This document shows positions 34,531-43,087 of a DNA stretch of 64,000 bases, in pieces. Position 1 is the stretch's first letter. Each line of letters opens with the position of its first letter. The notes under the pieces were generated by a model. The model did no database searches and was not told where the DNA came from. It saw nothing but the letters and a program-made list of their open reading frames with translations. Origin of the DNA: Knoellia koreensis (lineage in GTDB: Bacteria; Actinomycetota; Actinomycetes; Actinomycetales; Dermatophilaceae); the NCBI RefSeq assembly GCF_013041615.1, contig NZ_JABEPQ010000006.1:116317-180316 (forward strand), written 5' to 3'. Both the position numbers and the translations under genes were made by a program.

Positions 34531-36452
34531 CCTCCACCCCAGCCCCCCGGCGTGACGGCTCCGTCGTCGCGCTCGTCGTCGCGTGCCTGTTGGTCGCCGC
34601 GGAGTTCTCCGGCGCCTACGGCGTGCTCGACTCGATGCTGCCCTTCTCCGGGTTCACGGCGCTGCTGGGGGTCGGCGCGCTCACGGCCGTCCTGACCGCG
34701 CGGGACTGGTTGCGCGGTTTGCCGCTGGTGGTCCTGGGGGCCATGGCCTGCTACGTCCTGGCCCTGGCCCTGTCGGCGACCCAGTCGACGGTCAACCCGA
34801 CGGTCACCGCGACCGCCGTCACGGACGGCCTCAAGGAGCTGGTGTTCGTCGCGGTGCTGCTCGCACTCGTGACGGCGTCGCCGCGGCGGTGGCGCTGGCC
34901 AGCGCTGGCGACGAGCCTCGCCGCGCCGCTCGCCCTCGTCTGCGTCTTCGCGCCCATCAACGAGTGGGTGCTGGGAAACACCTACTCGTTCGGTGGGTTC
35001 GACACCGTCACCACCGCGCTCGGCGTGGGCGTCATCGCCGCCCGGCACGCCGGCCCCGTGCCCGACGCGAACTTCTGGGGGCGGTTCCTCGTGCTGGCGT
35101 TGCCGTTCGCCCTCGTCATCACTACCCTGCTGTGGCGGCGGGTGGTCCGGCGTGAGCCGCGCCGGTCGGTGCTGCTGGCGCTGGTGACCTCGGGCGGGAT
35201 CGTGGCGATCCTGCTCAGCGTCTACCTCACCGGGTCGCGCGGCACCTTCCTGGCGGCGGCCGTGGCGCTCGCGGTGCTCGTCTTCGCGGCGGGTGTGCCC
35301 CTGCGGCGGCTGTGGTGGGTCGTCCCGGCGGGCGCCGCGGTCTTCGTCGTCCCCGGCGTGGGCAGCCGGCTGCTCAGCACCTTCAGCGTCTCGGAGAACG
35401 CCCAGCGCGCGGGTGCGGACGGCTCGGTCATCGAGCGGCTGGCCACCCAGGAAGTGGCGCTGCGGATGATCGAGCAGTCACCCCTCACGGGCATCGGCCC
35501 GGGTGGCTACGCGCAGGTCTTCGCCCGCGAGGCCGCCACGACCGACCTCAGCCTCACGCGGGTGGTGGCACCCCACAACCTCTACCTCGCCCTGTGGTCC
35601 GAGTCCGGCATCCTCGGCCTGCTCACCTGGCTCGCCCTCGTGGTGACCGCGTGCTGCCTCGCGGTGCGGGCCCTGCGGGTCGCGGCCGCCTCACCGGACC
35701 CCCGGGTCGCCGGGTTGCGACCGTATGCCGCGGCGGCCCTCGCCGGCATCGTCGCCTGGTCGGTGGCCAGCGCCTTCCTCCACCTCACCTATGCCCGGAT
35801 CCTGCTCATCGTCATCGTCCTGGCCGCGGTGCTCGACCGCGAGGCGCGTGCCGCGACCGCCGCGGAGCCGGACGTCGTGCACGACGTCGGCGCGCACCGC
35901 ACCGACCGCGGCTCCTTCGTCGGTGAGGTGCGGGCCGGTGCCGGGTGGGCCGTGGGCGCCGGCGTCATCAGCGCCGTGGTCGCGGTGGCCGCGGCATTCG
36001 CGCTCTCCGGCGGTTCGCGCACCACGCTCTCGGGCTGGCTGGTGCCCGTCGACGACGGCACCTACGCGTTGAGCCTGCGCACGCGGACCGCGGTGCTGCC
36101 CACTTTCGCGGTCGCCCTCGGCTCCAACTCGCGCAGCGTCGTCGATGCGCAGGGCGACCCGAGCAGCGGCCTCGTCACGCTCACCGCGTCCGCCCCCAAC
36201 GGCCCCGCCGCGATCGCCCAGCTGGAGGAGGTCGCCGCCGGCACCCCCTCGGTCCTCGAGCACACCGGTCTCGACCGGCTCTACACGGTGCGCTGGAGCG
36301 AGGTGCGGGTGGTGCCCTCGAGCGACCGCCTCGTCACGGTCGTCCTTGCCGGAGCGGGTGGTGGCCTGCTCGGGGCCCTGGCCGGAGTCCTGGCGGCCAT
36401 CCGTCGCATCCGGCCCAGGCCCGCGTGGCACGACCTGGAGGAGACCGCGTGA
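34527..36452 (+). CDS. O-antigen ligase/polymerase (Wzy) fused to a Wzz-like domain
   Basis: 641 residues from GTG 34527 (GTGA overlap). Residues 1-455 form a multispanning Wzy/WaaL-type protein: ten or more helices and the conserved extracytoplasmic region SENAQRAGADGSVIERLATQEVALRMIEQSPLTGIGPGGY with VVAPHNLYLALWSESGILGL, the PHNxYL hallmark. After a charged linker comes a separate TM (about 472-492), an extracytoplasmic domain (about 493-603, VTLTASAPNGPAAIAQLEEVAAG) and a final TM (about 604-626) ending RRIRPRPAW, the same topology as the Wzz-like protein next door. An unusual polymerase plus co-polymerase fusion. Confidence 0.8.
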   Translation: MTSTPAPRRDGSVVALVVACLLVAAEFSGAYGVLDSMLPFSGFTALLGVGALTAVLTARDWLRGLPLVVLGAMACYVLALALSATQSTVNPTVTATAVTDGLKELVFVAVLLALVTASPRRWRWPALATSLAAPLALVCVFAPINEWVLGNTYSFGGFDTVTTALGVGVIAARHAGPVPDANFWGRFLVLALPFALVITTLLWRRVVRREPRRSVLLALVTSGGIVAILLSVYLTGSRGTFLAAAVALAVLVFAAGVPLRRLWWVVPAGAAVFVVPGVGSRLLSTFSVSENAQRAGADGSVIERLATQEVALRMIEQSPLTGIGPGGYAQVFAREAATTDLSLTRVVAPHNLYLALWSESGILGLLTWLALVVTACCLAVRALRVAAASPDPRVAGLRPYAAAALAGIVAWSVASAFLHLTYARILLIVIVLAAVLDREARAATAAEPDVVHDVGAHRTDRGSFVGEVRAGAGWAVGAGVISAVVAVAAAFALSGGSRTTLSGWLVPVDDGTYALSLRTRTAVLPTFAVALGSNSRSVVDAQGDPSSGLVTLTASAPNGPAAIAQLEEVAAGTPSVLEHTGLDRLYTVRWSEVRVVPSSDRLVTVVLAGAGGGLLGALAGVLAAIRRIRPRPAWHDLEETA

Positions 36453-37573
36453 AGGTCGCCCACGTCATCCACTCCCTCGGTGCGGGCGGCGCCGAGACGG
36501 TCCTCGAGCACCTGGTGCCGGCCGCCGCCGACACGGGCGTCGAGGTCGTCGTCATCGGCTTGTCCGACGCCGAGGACAACCGCACCGCCCAGCGGCTGCG
36601 TGCCCTCGGTGCCCGCGTCCACGAGCTGCACCGCCCGCGCTACGACCCCACCGTCGTGCGTGCCGTCGCCGGGCTGTTGCGGTCCGAGGGTGTGGACCTC
36701 GTGCACACGCATCTCAAGCACGCCGACGTCGTGGGCGGCGCGGCCGCCCGGCTGGTCGGCCTGCCTGCCGTGTCGACGCTGCACGTCATCGAGGACCCCA
36801 CCACCCCAGCGGCGCGCCTTCGCGTGCGGTTCGCGGCGGCGCTGCGCTCCCGGCTCGCCGCCCGGACCGTCGCCCTGTCGGGCGCACAACGCGACTGGTA
36901 TGCCGTGTGGGCACCTCACCCGGAACGAATCGCATTGGTGCCCAACGGCGTTGCCGAACCCGCGCCGACCCGTTCCCGCGACGAGGTCCGGGCCGAGCTG
37001 GGCGTGCAGCCGCACGAGGTGCTGGCCCTGACCGTCTCGCTCATGCGCCCCGAGAAGGGGCACGCCGACCTCCTCGACGCGCTCAGCGGCATACCAGACG
37101 AGGTGCCGCTCGTGGCTGCCCTCGCCGGTGACGGTCCGCTCCTGGAGGACGTGCGGCGACGGGTCGGCGCCGACCCGCGGCTGCGAGATCGCGTGCGGGT
37201 GCTGGGTTTTCGCACCGACGTCGACGACCTACTCGCCGCGAGCGACCTCGTCGTGCATCCCAGCCGGGCCGACGCGCTGCCCACCTCCGTGGTGAGCGCC
37301 ATCGCCAGCGGGAGGGCCGTCGTCGCGACCGACGTCGGCGGCCTGACGGACATCCTCGACGGCGGGGCGGGCGTCCTCGTCCCGGCCGGATCGGCGGCCC
37401 AGCTGCGCTCAGCCGTGCTCGAGCTGGTCGGCGACCCTGCCCGGCGCGCGGCCCTGGGCCGACGCGGGCGGGAGCGCTACGACAAGGAGTTCGCGGCACC
37501 GGTGTGGGCGTCGCGACTGCACGACCTGTACACCCAGGCAGCCGGGGGACCCGTGACAAGGGAGGCCCCATGA
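36449..37573 (+). CDS. Glycosyltransferase family 4 protein
   Basis: 374 residues from GTG 36449 with GGAGGAG upstream and GTGA overlap. KVAHVIHSLGAGGAETVLEHLVPA, VDLVHTHLKHADVVG, VPNGVAEPAPTRSRDEVRAELG, VSLMRPEKGHADLLDAL and the donor site HPSRADALPTSVVSAIASGRAVVATDVGGLTDIL define a GT4 enzyme related to the one at 32801 (same GGAE start). Probably adds another sugar of the repeat unit. Confidence 0.88.
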   Translation: MKVAHVIHSLGAGGAETVLEHLVPAAADTGVEVVVIGLSDAEDNRTAQRLRALGARVHELHRPRYDPTVVRAVAGLLRSEGVDLVHTHLKHADVVGGAAARLVGLPAVSTLHVIEDPTTPAARLRVRFAAALRSRLAARTVALSGAQRDWYAVWAPHPERIALVPNGVAEPAPTRSRDEVRAELGVQPHEVLALTVSLMRPEKGHADLLDALSGIPDEVPLVAALAGDGPLLEDVRRRVGADPRLRDRVRVLGFRTDVDDLLAASDLVVHPSRADALPTSVVSAIASGRAVVATDVGGLTDILDGGAGVLVPAGSAAQLRSAVLELVGDPARRAALGRRGRERYDKEFAAPVWASRLHDLYTQAAGGPVTREAP

Positions 37574-38856
37574 CCGTCCAGCGAGTCGTCATCGTCAGCG
37601 CCGTGGCGCCCTACCCGCAGGACAGCGGGAAGAGCGTGGTCATCGCTGGTTTCCTCGAGCACTTCCGGTCGCGGATGCCTGCGGCCGAGATCCACTACGT
37701 GCACGTCGGGAATCCGTTGACGAGCCTGGCCGGCTTCGACGGGGTCACCGTCCACGAGGCGGGGCGACGCGGCCGCCTCGAGCTGGTCCGGAGCCTCCTG
37801 TGGGGGGTGCCGGTTCAAGGGCTCAGCCTGCAGGAGGCCTTCACGGCCTCGGGGCAGGTGGCCCACCGGCTCGGCACCCTGCTCACCGAGATCGACGCGG
37901 ACCTCGAGGTCATCGACACCATCCGGATGGCCCAGCTGGTCGAGCACCACCGGCCGCGTGGTCGCCGGGTCCTCTACCTCGACGACCTGTTCAGCGAGCG
38001 CTACCGCCGCATGCTGGGGGTGCTCGACGACGACCGCGGCAGCCAGTTCGACCCGCTCGGCCAGTTCACGGTCCACGTGCCGTCGGTCCTGCGCGGGCTC
38101 ACCCGCCACCAGTCGGTGCGGCGCTGGCTGCTGCTGCTCGAACGCCGGCTGGTCCAGCGTCGTGAGCTGCGTGCGGCGCGGCAGGCCGAGCTGTCCCTGC
38201 TGCTCAACGCCGAGGAGGCGCAGCTGCTGCGCGAGCGGTCCGGTGCCGCGGTGCAGGCGGTGCCCCCGCTGGTGTCGGTGCCGTCGACGACGCGGGCCCC
38301 GTGGTCGGGGCGGCCCGAGTTCTGCTTCGTCGGGCTGCTGTCGATCGCGCACAACGACGACGGGCTCACGTGGTTCCTGCGGGAAGGCATGCCGGAGCTG
38401 TTGCGGCAGCGGCCGGACGCCGTGCTGCACGTCATCGGGCGCGGCGCCTCGCCGCAGGTGGTCGAGCTGGCCCGCCAGTTCGGGGACAGCGTGCGGCTGC
38501 ACGGCTTCGTCGAGGACCTCGACGCCCTGGTGGCGCCGAGCTGCGCGATGGTCAACGTGCTGCGCTTCGGCTCCGGGGTGAAGATCAAGGTCCTCGAGGC
38601 CATGGCTCGTGGCCTGCCCGTCGTGACGACGGCCGTGGGTGCGGAGGGGATCGCCGAGTCGGGCGACGGGCTGGTCGTGACGTCCTCGGCCCGGCAGGCC
38701 GGCCGTGAGCTCGCCCGGTTGGCCGACCCCGTGCAGCGGGAGATTGCCAGCCGCGATGCCGCCCGCCTGTATGCCGAGCGGTACGCGCCCGAGGTGGTGC
38801 ACGCGGCATACGATGCTGCCTTTGGCACCACGGTCCTGGAGAGGAGACGGACCTGA
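37570..38856 (+). CDS. Glycosyltransferase, GT4-like (distinct branch)
   Basis: 428 residues from ATG 37570 (ATGA overlap). Less typical than its neighbours: VVIVSAVAPYPQDSGKSVVIAGFLEHF at the N-terminus, a central RRELRAARQAELSLLLNAEEAQLL, then FCFVGLLSIAHNDDGLTWFLREGMPELL and the donor motif GSGVKIKVLEAMARGLPVVTTAVGAEGI, which is characteristic of a GT4 subgroup (Glyco_trans_1_4). Last transferase of the operon; 28 bases upstream of its stop a GAGGAG precedes the next gene's CTG. Confidence 0.82.
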   Translation: MTVQRVVIVSAVAPYPQDSGKSVVIAGFLEHFRSRMPAAEIHYVHVGNPLTSLAGFDGVTVHEAGRRGRLELVRSLLWGVPVQGLSLQEAFTASGQVAHRLGTLLTEIDADLEVIDTIRMAQLVEHHRPRGRRVLYLDDLFSERYRRMLGVLDDDRGSQFDPLGQFTVHVPSVLRGLTRHQSVRRWLLLLERRLVQRRELRAARQAELSLLLNAEEAQLLRERSGAAVQAVPPLVSVPSTTRAPWSGRPEFCFVGLLSIAHNDDGLTWFLREGMPELLRQRPDAVLHVIGRGASPQVVELARQFGDSVRLHGFVEDLDALVAPSCAMVNVLRFGSGVKIKVLEAMARGLPVVTTAVGAEGIAESGDGLVVTSSARQAGRELARLADPVQREIASRDAARLYAERYAPEVVHAAYDAAFGTTVLERRRT

Positions 38857-40079
38857 GTCCGCGACGGTATGCCGTCAGGGGGTCCCGAGTCGTGCCCGTC
38901 ACCGCGGGTGTGGTCGTGCTCGTGCTTGCCCTCGTGTCGGTGGCCCTGACGATGCAGCGGTCGCCGGAGGGTGCCCCCGCCCGCCTGTCGGCCGGTCAGG
39001 CGCAGCCGCGCGAGACCGACGTGCGGGGCCCGCGCAGCACCGCACCGTCACCGAGCACCACCACGGCCACGACGACGCGCCCGCCGACCCCGGCGAGCCG
39101 GACCACGAAGCGACCCACACCCACGGCACCGACCGGGCCGCGCATCCAGGCACCCGCCGTCACCCCGCAACGCCAGGTGGGGCCCGTGGCCTTCGACCCG
39201 GCCCAGCTCTTCCCGACGGGGCCGTTCCGCACGGTCGTCAGTCGGGCACCGGTCGACCCGGCCTCGGCGTCCTACGTGCAGCGGATGAGCAGCGAGAAGC
39301 TCGTGATCTCGTTGCGGCAGTGGACCGTTCCGGTCTACGCCGCGCAGCAGTCGACACCCAGGACCACGGTCGCGCTGACCCAGACCTGGGGCAGCGGCAT
39401 CACCGAGCTCAGCGGGGTGCCGATGCCTGCGGGCGTCCGGCCCGACCCGGCTGGCGACGGACACCTCACGGTGGTGCAGCCGAGCACGGGCTGCGTCTAC
39501 GACTTCTACCGCGCGCGCCGGGACGGCACCGGGTGGGCCGCCAACTGGGGCAACGCGATCCCGCTCGGGTCCTCGGGCATCTATGCCGACGGCGGCGGCA
39601 CCCGGGCGGCCGGCTTCTCCGCAGCGCTGGGACTGGTGTGGCCGCAGGAGATCGAACGGGGGCGCATCGACCACGCGCTCGTCTTCGGCTACCCGTACAC
39701 CCGCGCGGGCGACCCGGTCGCGCCGGCCACCCGGTCCGACGGCCGCAGCACCGACCCGGGCGCGCTGCCCATCGGCTCACGGGTGCGCCTCGACCCCAGC
39801 CTGGACCTGTCCCGCCTGCGCCTGAGCCGCGCCGAGCGCGTCGTGGCCAAGGCCTTGCAGGAGTACGGCATGGTGCTCGGGGACACCAGCGGCGGGTTCA
39901 CCCTGTATGCCGCGCAGCCGCTCGGCCTGGGAGCCGACCCCTACCCCTCCATCTTCGACACGAAGAGTGACTGGGCCTCGCTGGCCAAGCTGCCCAAGGG
40001 CCGCTTCCAGGTCGTGGACGTGCCCGGTGAGTCGGCGCAGGGCGCAGCGTCCGCGTCGTCCTGCGGCCAGCTGGAGTAG
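38853..40079 (+). CDS. Secreted/anchored protein of unknown family, probable CTG start
   Basis: 408 residues if read from CTG 38853. That start has AGGAG 6 bases upstream, overlaps the previous stop as CTGA in line with every other gene of the operon, and supplies an Arg-rich n-region (SPRRYAVRGSRVV) to the hydrophobic segment VTAGVVVLVLALVSVALT (about 17-34). GTG 38892 is the conventional alternative. A Thr/Pro/Ser linker (about 55-105) leads to a globular domain of about 290 residues with GVPMPAGVRPDPAGDGHL, CVYDFYRARR, GIYADGGGTRAAGFSAALGLVWPQEI, IDHALVFGYPY and ALQEYGMVLGD. Family uncharacterised; paralogue at 40246. Confidence 0.7.
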   Translation: MSPRRYAVRGSRVVPVTAGVVVLVLALVSVALTMQRSPEGAPARLSAGQAQPRETDVRGPRSTAPSPSTTTATTTRPPTPASRTTKRPTPTAPTGPRIQAPAVTPQRQVGPVAFDPAQLFPTGPFRTVVSRAPVDPASASYVQRMSSEKLVISLRQWTVPVYAAQQSTPRTTVALTQTWGSGITELSGVPMPAGVRPDPAGDGHLTVVQPSTGCVYDFYRARRDGTGWAANWGNAIPLGSSGIYADGGGTRAAGFSAALGLVWPQEIERGRIDHALVFGYPYTRAGDPVAPATRSDGRSTDPGALPIGSRVRLDPSLDLSRLRLSRAERVVAKALQEYGMVLGDTSGGFTLYAAQPLGLGADPYPSIFDTKSDWASLAKLPKGRFQVVDVPGESAQGAASASSCGQLE

Positions 40080-40098
40080 TCGAGCGTCGAGCGCGGCA

Positions 40099-40236
40099 GC
40101 CCCGGACTCGGGGCAACCGTCGCTTTCGGGCAGGGATATCTCATCTCTTCTCATCCATTTGGATGAGGAACTTCTCGCCAGTTCGGCAGTGTGAGCAGCC
40201 ATTTGGGCTCGGTGGATGACGTCGCCTGCCTAGGTT
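40099..40236 (+). promoter_or_regulatory. Terminator then promoter region of the second secreted paralogue
   Basis: Hairpin GCCCCG-GACT-CGGGGC (40099-40114) probably ends the operon. A locally AT-rich stretch follows with the inverted repeat CATCC-ATTT-GGATG (about 40154-40167). TAGGTT (40231-40236) lies 9 bases before the ATG at 40246 and serves as a plausible -10 box; no Shine-Dalgarno is present. Confidence 0.5.
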
Positions 40237-40245
40237 CTCGCTGCG

Positions 40246-41436
40246 ATGAGATCACGAACCACCTCCCCCCGTAGAGCAGTGCCAGCCATGGCGGCCACCG
40301 CCGCGGCGGTCTGGCTGGTGGCCGCGCCGAGCCCCGCCGAGGGCCGCCCATTGGGCCCGTCGTCGTCCACCCAGCGCGTGGTCCGTACCTACGTGGGGTC
40401 GGCCGCCCGGGCCGCGAAGCCGGTCAAGACGCCCGCCACCCCCACGCCGACCTCCACCTCGACGCCGCCCACCTCGACGACGAGCCCGCCGGTCACGACC
40501 ACGACGCCACCCACCTCGACGACGACCCCGCCGGTCACCACGACCACGGTCGACCCGACGAAGCTGTTCCCGACCGGTCCCTTCCGCCAGCGCGTCGACG
40601 CCATGACCGTCGACCCGGCCAGCACGGCATACATCTCCCGGATGAACACGGGAAACCTCGTAATCTCGTTGCGGCAGTGGACCGTCCCGGTCTATGGCGC
40701 GACCAGCAGCACCCCCCTGTCGAAGGTGACCCTCACCGAGACCTGGGGCTCTGGCATCACGCTGTTCGACGGGCTGCCGATGCCCGCCGGAGCCCAGCCC
40801 GATCCTGCAGGTGACGGACACCTGACGGTGGTCAAGGAGAGCAACGACTGCGTCTACGACGTCTACCGGGCGCGACAGACGACCACGGGCTGGGCGGCCA
40901 ACTGGGCCAACGCGACACCGATGTCGGGCTCGGGCATCTACCCGGACGGCGGCGGCACGCGAGCGGCGGGGTTCTCCGCCGCACTCGGCCTCATCTGGCC
41001 GCAGGAGATCGAGAGCGGCTCCATCGACCACGCCCTCGTCTTCGCCTACCCCTACACCAAGTCGGGCCTCCCGGTGCCGCCGGCGACCCGTTCGGACGGG
41101 CGCACCGACCTCCCCGACGCGCTGCCGATCGGTGCGCGGGTGCGGCTCGACCCCACCCTCGACCTGTCCACACTCCGCCTCAACCGCGCCGAGGAGGTCG
41201 TGGCCAAGGCGTTGCAGCAGTACGGCATGGTGCTCGGCGACACCAGCGGCGGCACCACCCTCTACGCCGCGCACCCCTACGGCCTCGGCTACGACCCCTA
41301 CGCCGCGATGTTCGGCACGACGAGCGACTGGGCGTCGCTGGCCAAGCTGCCGAAGAGCCGGTTCCAGGTGCTGACCCTGCCCCCGACGGTGGCGAAGAAG
41401 ACCGCACCGCAGTCGGTGTGCTCCGCACTCCGGTAG
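40246..41436 (+). CDS. Secreted protein, paralogue of the preceding one
   Basis: 396 residues from ATG 40246. Signal peptide (about 1-32: RSRTTSPRRAVPAMAATAAAVWLVAAPSPAEG), then a low-complexity Thr/Pro/Ser linker (about 60-105) made of near-repeats of TSTTTPPVTTTT, then the same 290-residue domain as at 38853: QWTVPVYGATSSTPLSKV, LPMPAGAQPDPAGDGHL, CVYDVYRARQ, GSGIYPDGGGTRAAGFSAAL, LQQYGMVLGD. Cys in (G/D)CVYD and one Cys near the C-terminus are shared and may pair. Own promoter, so it can be regulated apart from the operon. Confidence 0.75.
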   Translation: MRSRTTSPRRAVPAMAATAAAVWLVAAPSPAEGRPLGPSSSTQRVVRTYVGSAARAAKPVKTPATPTPTSTSTPPTSTTSPPVTTTTPPTSTTTPPVTTTTVDPTKLFPTGPFRQRVDAMTVDPASTAYISRMNTGNLVISLRQWTVPVYGATSSTPLSKVTLTETWGSGITLFDGLPMPAGAQPDPAGDGHLTVVKESNDCVYDVYRARQTTTGWAANWANATPMSGSGIYPDGGGTRAAGFSAALGLIWPQEIESGSIDHALVFAYPYTKSGLPVPPATRSDGRTDLPDALPIGARVRLDPTLDLSTLRLNRAEEVVAKALQQYGMVLGDTSGGTTLYAAHPYGLGYDPYAAMFGTTSDWASLAKLPKSRFQVLTLPPTVAKKTAPQSVCSALR

Positions 41437-41469
41437 TGCTCGACGCCCTCGGCGCGTAGGTTGCCGAGC

Positions 41470-41838
41470 ATGGCCAACGACACGGACGGGACCACCCAGG
41501 ACGGCATCGACCCGCAGGTGCCACCCAGCGGCCCGGGGTGTGTGGAGTGCCTTGAGTCCGGTGGCTGGTGGGTGCACCTGCGCCGGTGCGCGCAGTGTGG
41601 CCACGTCGGCTGCTGTGACACCTCACCGAGCCAGCACGCGACGCACCACTTCGAGGGCACCGGCCACCCGGTGATCCGCAGCTACGAACCGGGTGAGGAC
41701 TGGTTCTGGGACTTCCGCGAGCAGAAGGGCTTCGTCGGGCCGGCCCTCGCCGACCCGCAGAGCCACCCCGCTGACCAGCCGGTGCCGGGGCCCGAGGGCG
41801 CCGTGCCGGAGGACTGGATGGACCACATCAACCAGTGA
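41470..41838 (+). CDS. UBP-type zinc finger domain-containing protein
   Basis: 122 residues from ATG 41470; TAGGTT (41457-41462) is 7 bases upstream, a leaderless-type start. Zinc ligands are ordered as in the UBP/ZnF-UBP fold: GCVECLES, RRCAQCGHVGCCDTS, and HATHHFEGTGHPVIRSYEPGEDWFWDF with the Trp-rich C-terminal-glycine pocket. In bacteria these stand-alone proteins occur widely in actinobacteria with unknown partners. Followed by a hairpin terminator. Confidence 0.88.
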   Translation: MANDTDGTTQDGIDPQVPPSGPGCVECLESGGWWVHLRRCAQCGHVGCCDTSPSQHATHHFEGTGHPVIRSYEPGEDWFWDFREQKGFVGPALADPQSHPADQPVPGPEGAVPEDWMDHINQ

Positions 41839-41844
41839 CGCGAA

Positions 41845-41879
41845 ACCGGTGGCCCGCCTCGCGTGAGGTGGCCGCCGGT
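41845..41879. terminator. Hairpin terminator
   Basis: ACCGGTGGCC (41845-41854) pairs with GGCCGCCGGT (41870-41879) with one G-T pair, and CCTC/GAGG extends the stem inward to a GCGT-like loop. Six bases after the zinc-finger gene. Confidence 0.7.
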
Positions 41880-41952
41880 CAGGGTGTTCTCAGGGTCAAC
41901 TGGGTATCTGCCCTGATGTGCCGGGGGTGACCGGCCCGACAGGCTTGCTGTC

Positions 41953-42984
41953 ATGGCCACCCGACTCGCCCCGGTCCCGCGCACGGCCGTCAAGCTCCTC
42001 GTCTCCGGTGCTGCCGCTGCCGGCATCATCGCGGTCGCGCTGCCCAAGGTTGCCGGCGCGCAGTGGTCGCAGATCGCAGGGGTGCTTGGTGGGCTGAGTG
42101 GGGCGCAGCTGGTGCTGCTGACCGTCGTCTGGCTCGCCGGGCTGTGGGTGCAGACGCCGGCGCTGACCGCCGCGCTGCCCGGCCTCACGCACCGCAGGGC
42201 GTTGCTGCTCAACCTGACTGGTTCGTTCGTCTCCAACCTGATGCCGCTCGGGGGCGCGGTCGGCACGGTCGCGAACTGGCGGATGGCGCGGACGTGGGGC
42301 TTCACCACGGTGGCGTTCGGGCGGTGGGCGGTGCTGACCAACCTTGTCGACACGTTGCTCAAGTTCGTCCTGCCCGGGCTGGCGCTGGTGTGGCTCGGCG
42401 CCGCGGGCCTGGAGGTGAAGGGCTCGGTCAGCACCGCGGCATACGTCGGCCTCGGTCTGCTCACCGCGTCGGTGCTCGCGGTCTGGCTCGTCGCCCGCGA
42501 CGACCGCGCGGTGCGCTGGCTCGGTCGGGTGGCCGACCGGGTCGTGCGCCGGGTGCGGTTCGTGCGGCCGCCCGAGGGTGGGTATGCCGCGTGGGCGGCA
42601 TCGTTCCGGCGTGACAGCGCCGACCTCGTCGCCCACGGGTGGGGGCGGATGGTCGGCGGCAAGCTCGCGTATGCCGCGTTGCAGGCCGTGCTGCTGTGGC
42701 TGTGCTTCCGGGTCATCGGGGCGGAGGTGCACCCGGCGGTCGTGGGCGCGGCGTTCGCGGTGGAGCGCATCCTCACGATGGCGGCGATCACGCCCGGCGC
42801 CACGGGGATCGTCGAGCTGGGGATGGTCGGGGTGCTGGTGGCGCTCGGGGTCGAGGCGGCCCCGGCGGCGGCCGGGGTGCTGCTCTACCGGGCGTTCATC
42901 TTCGGGATGGAGATCCCGGTCGGCGGCCTGGCCTTCGGCGCCTGGCTCATGCGCACCCGCGGCCGCGTGGTCGCCCCCGCCTAA
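41953..42984 (+). CDS. Flippase-like integral membrane protein (LPG synthase TM/UPF0104)
   Basis: 343 residues from ATG 41953; CAGGCT (41940-41945) is 7 bases upstream. About eight helices. Family marks: LVLLTVVWLAGLWVQTPALTAALPGLTHRRALLLNLTGSFVSNLMPLGGAVGTVANWRMARTWG-type first half, and the second half VERILTMAAITPGATGIVELGMV, matching the lysylphosphatidylglycerol synthase transmembrane (AglD2/MprF-like flippase) family. No synthase domain is attached, so a lipid or lipid-linked sugar flipping role is likely. The exact substrate is unknown. Confidence 0.8.
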   Translation: MATRLAPVPRTAVKLLVSGAAAAGIIAVALPKVAGAQWSQIAGVLGGLSGAQLVLLTVVWLAGLWVQTPALTAALPGLTHRRALLLNLTGSFVSNLMPLGGAVGTVANWRMARTWGFTTVAFGRWAVLTNLVDTLLKFVLPGLALVWLGAAGLEVKGSVSTAAYVGLGLLTASVLAVWLVARDDRAVRWLGRVADRVVRRVRFVRPPEGGYAAWAASFRRDSADLVAHGWGRMVGGKLAYAALQAVLLWLCFRVIGAEVHPAVVGAAFAVERILTMAAITPGATGIVELGMVGVLVALGVEAAPAAAGVLLYRAFIFGMEIPVGGLAFGAWLMRTRGRVVAPA

Positions 42985-42997
42985 CACCCCCGCTGTC

Positions 42998-43028
42998 CCA
43001 GCTTTTCCGCGTCAAGCGGGAAAGCTGG
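42998..43028. terminator. Hairpin terminator between convergent genes
   Basis: CCAGCTTTTCCGC (42998-43010), loop GTCAA, GCGGGAAAGCTGG (43016-43028), one wobble pair. A second perfect 10-bp pair, CTTCGCACGC (43029-43038) with GCGTGCGAAG (43069-43078), follows directly around a 30-base loop. Confidence 0.7.
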
Positions 43029-43087
43029 CTTCGCACGCACTAGTGGACCGAGCGAAGCTCACAGTTCGCGTGCGAAGTGATCGGTGA

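Noticed and set aside
40480..40550. Thr/Pro codon repeats as a CRISPR or satellite array
   Set aside because: The repeats are in frame and encode the linker of a secreted protein; no spacers.
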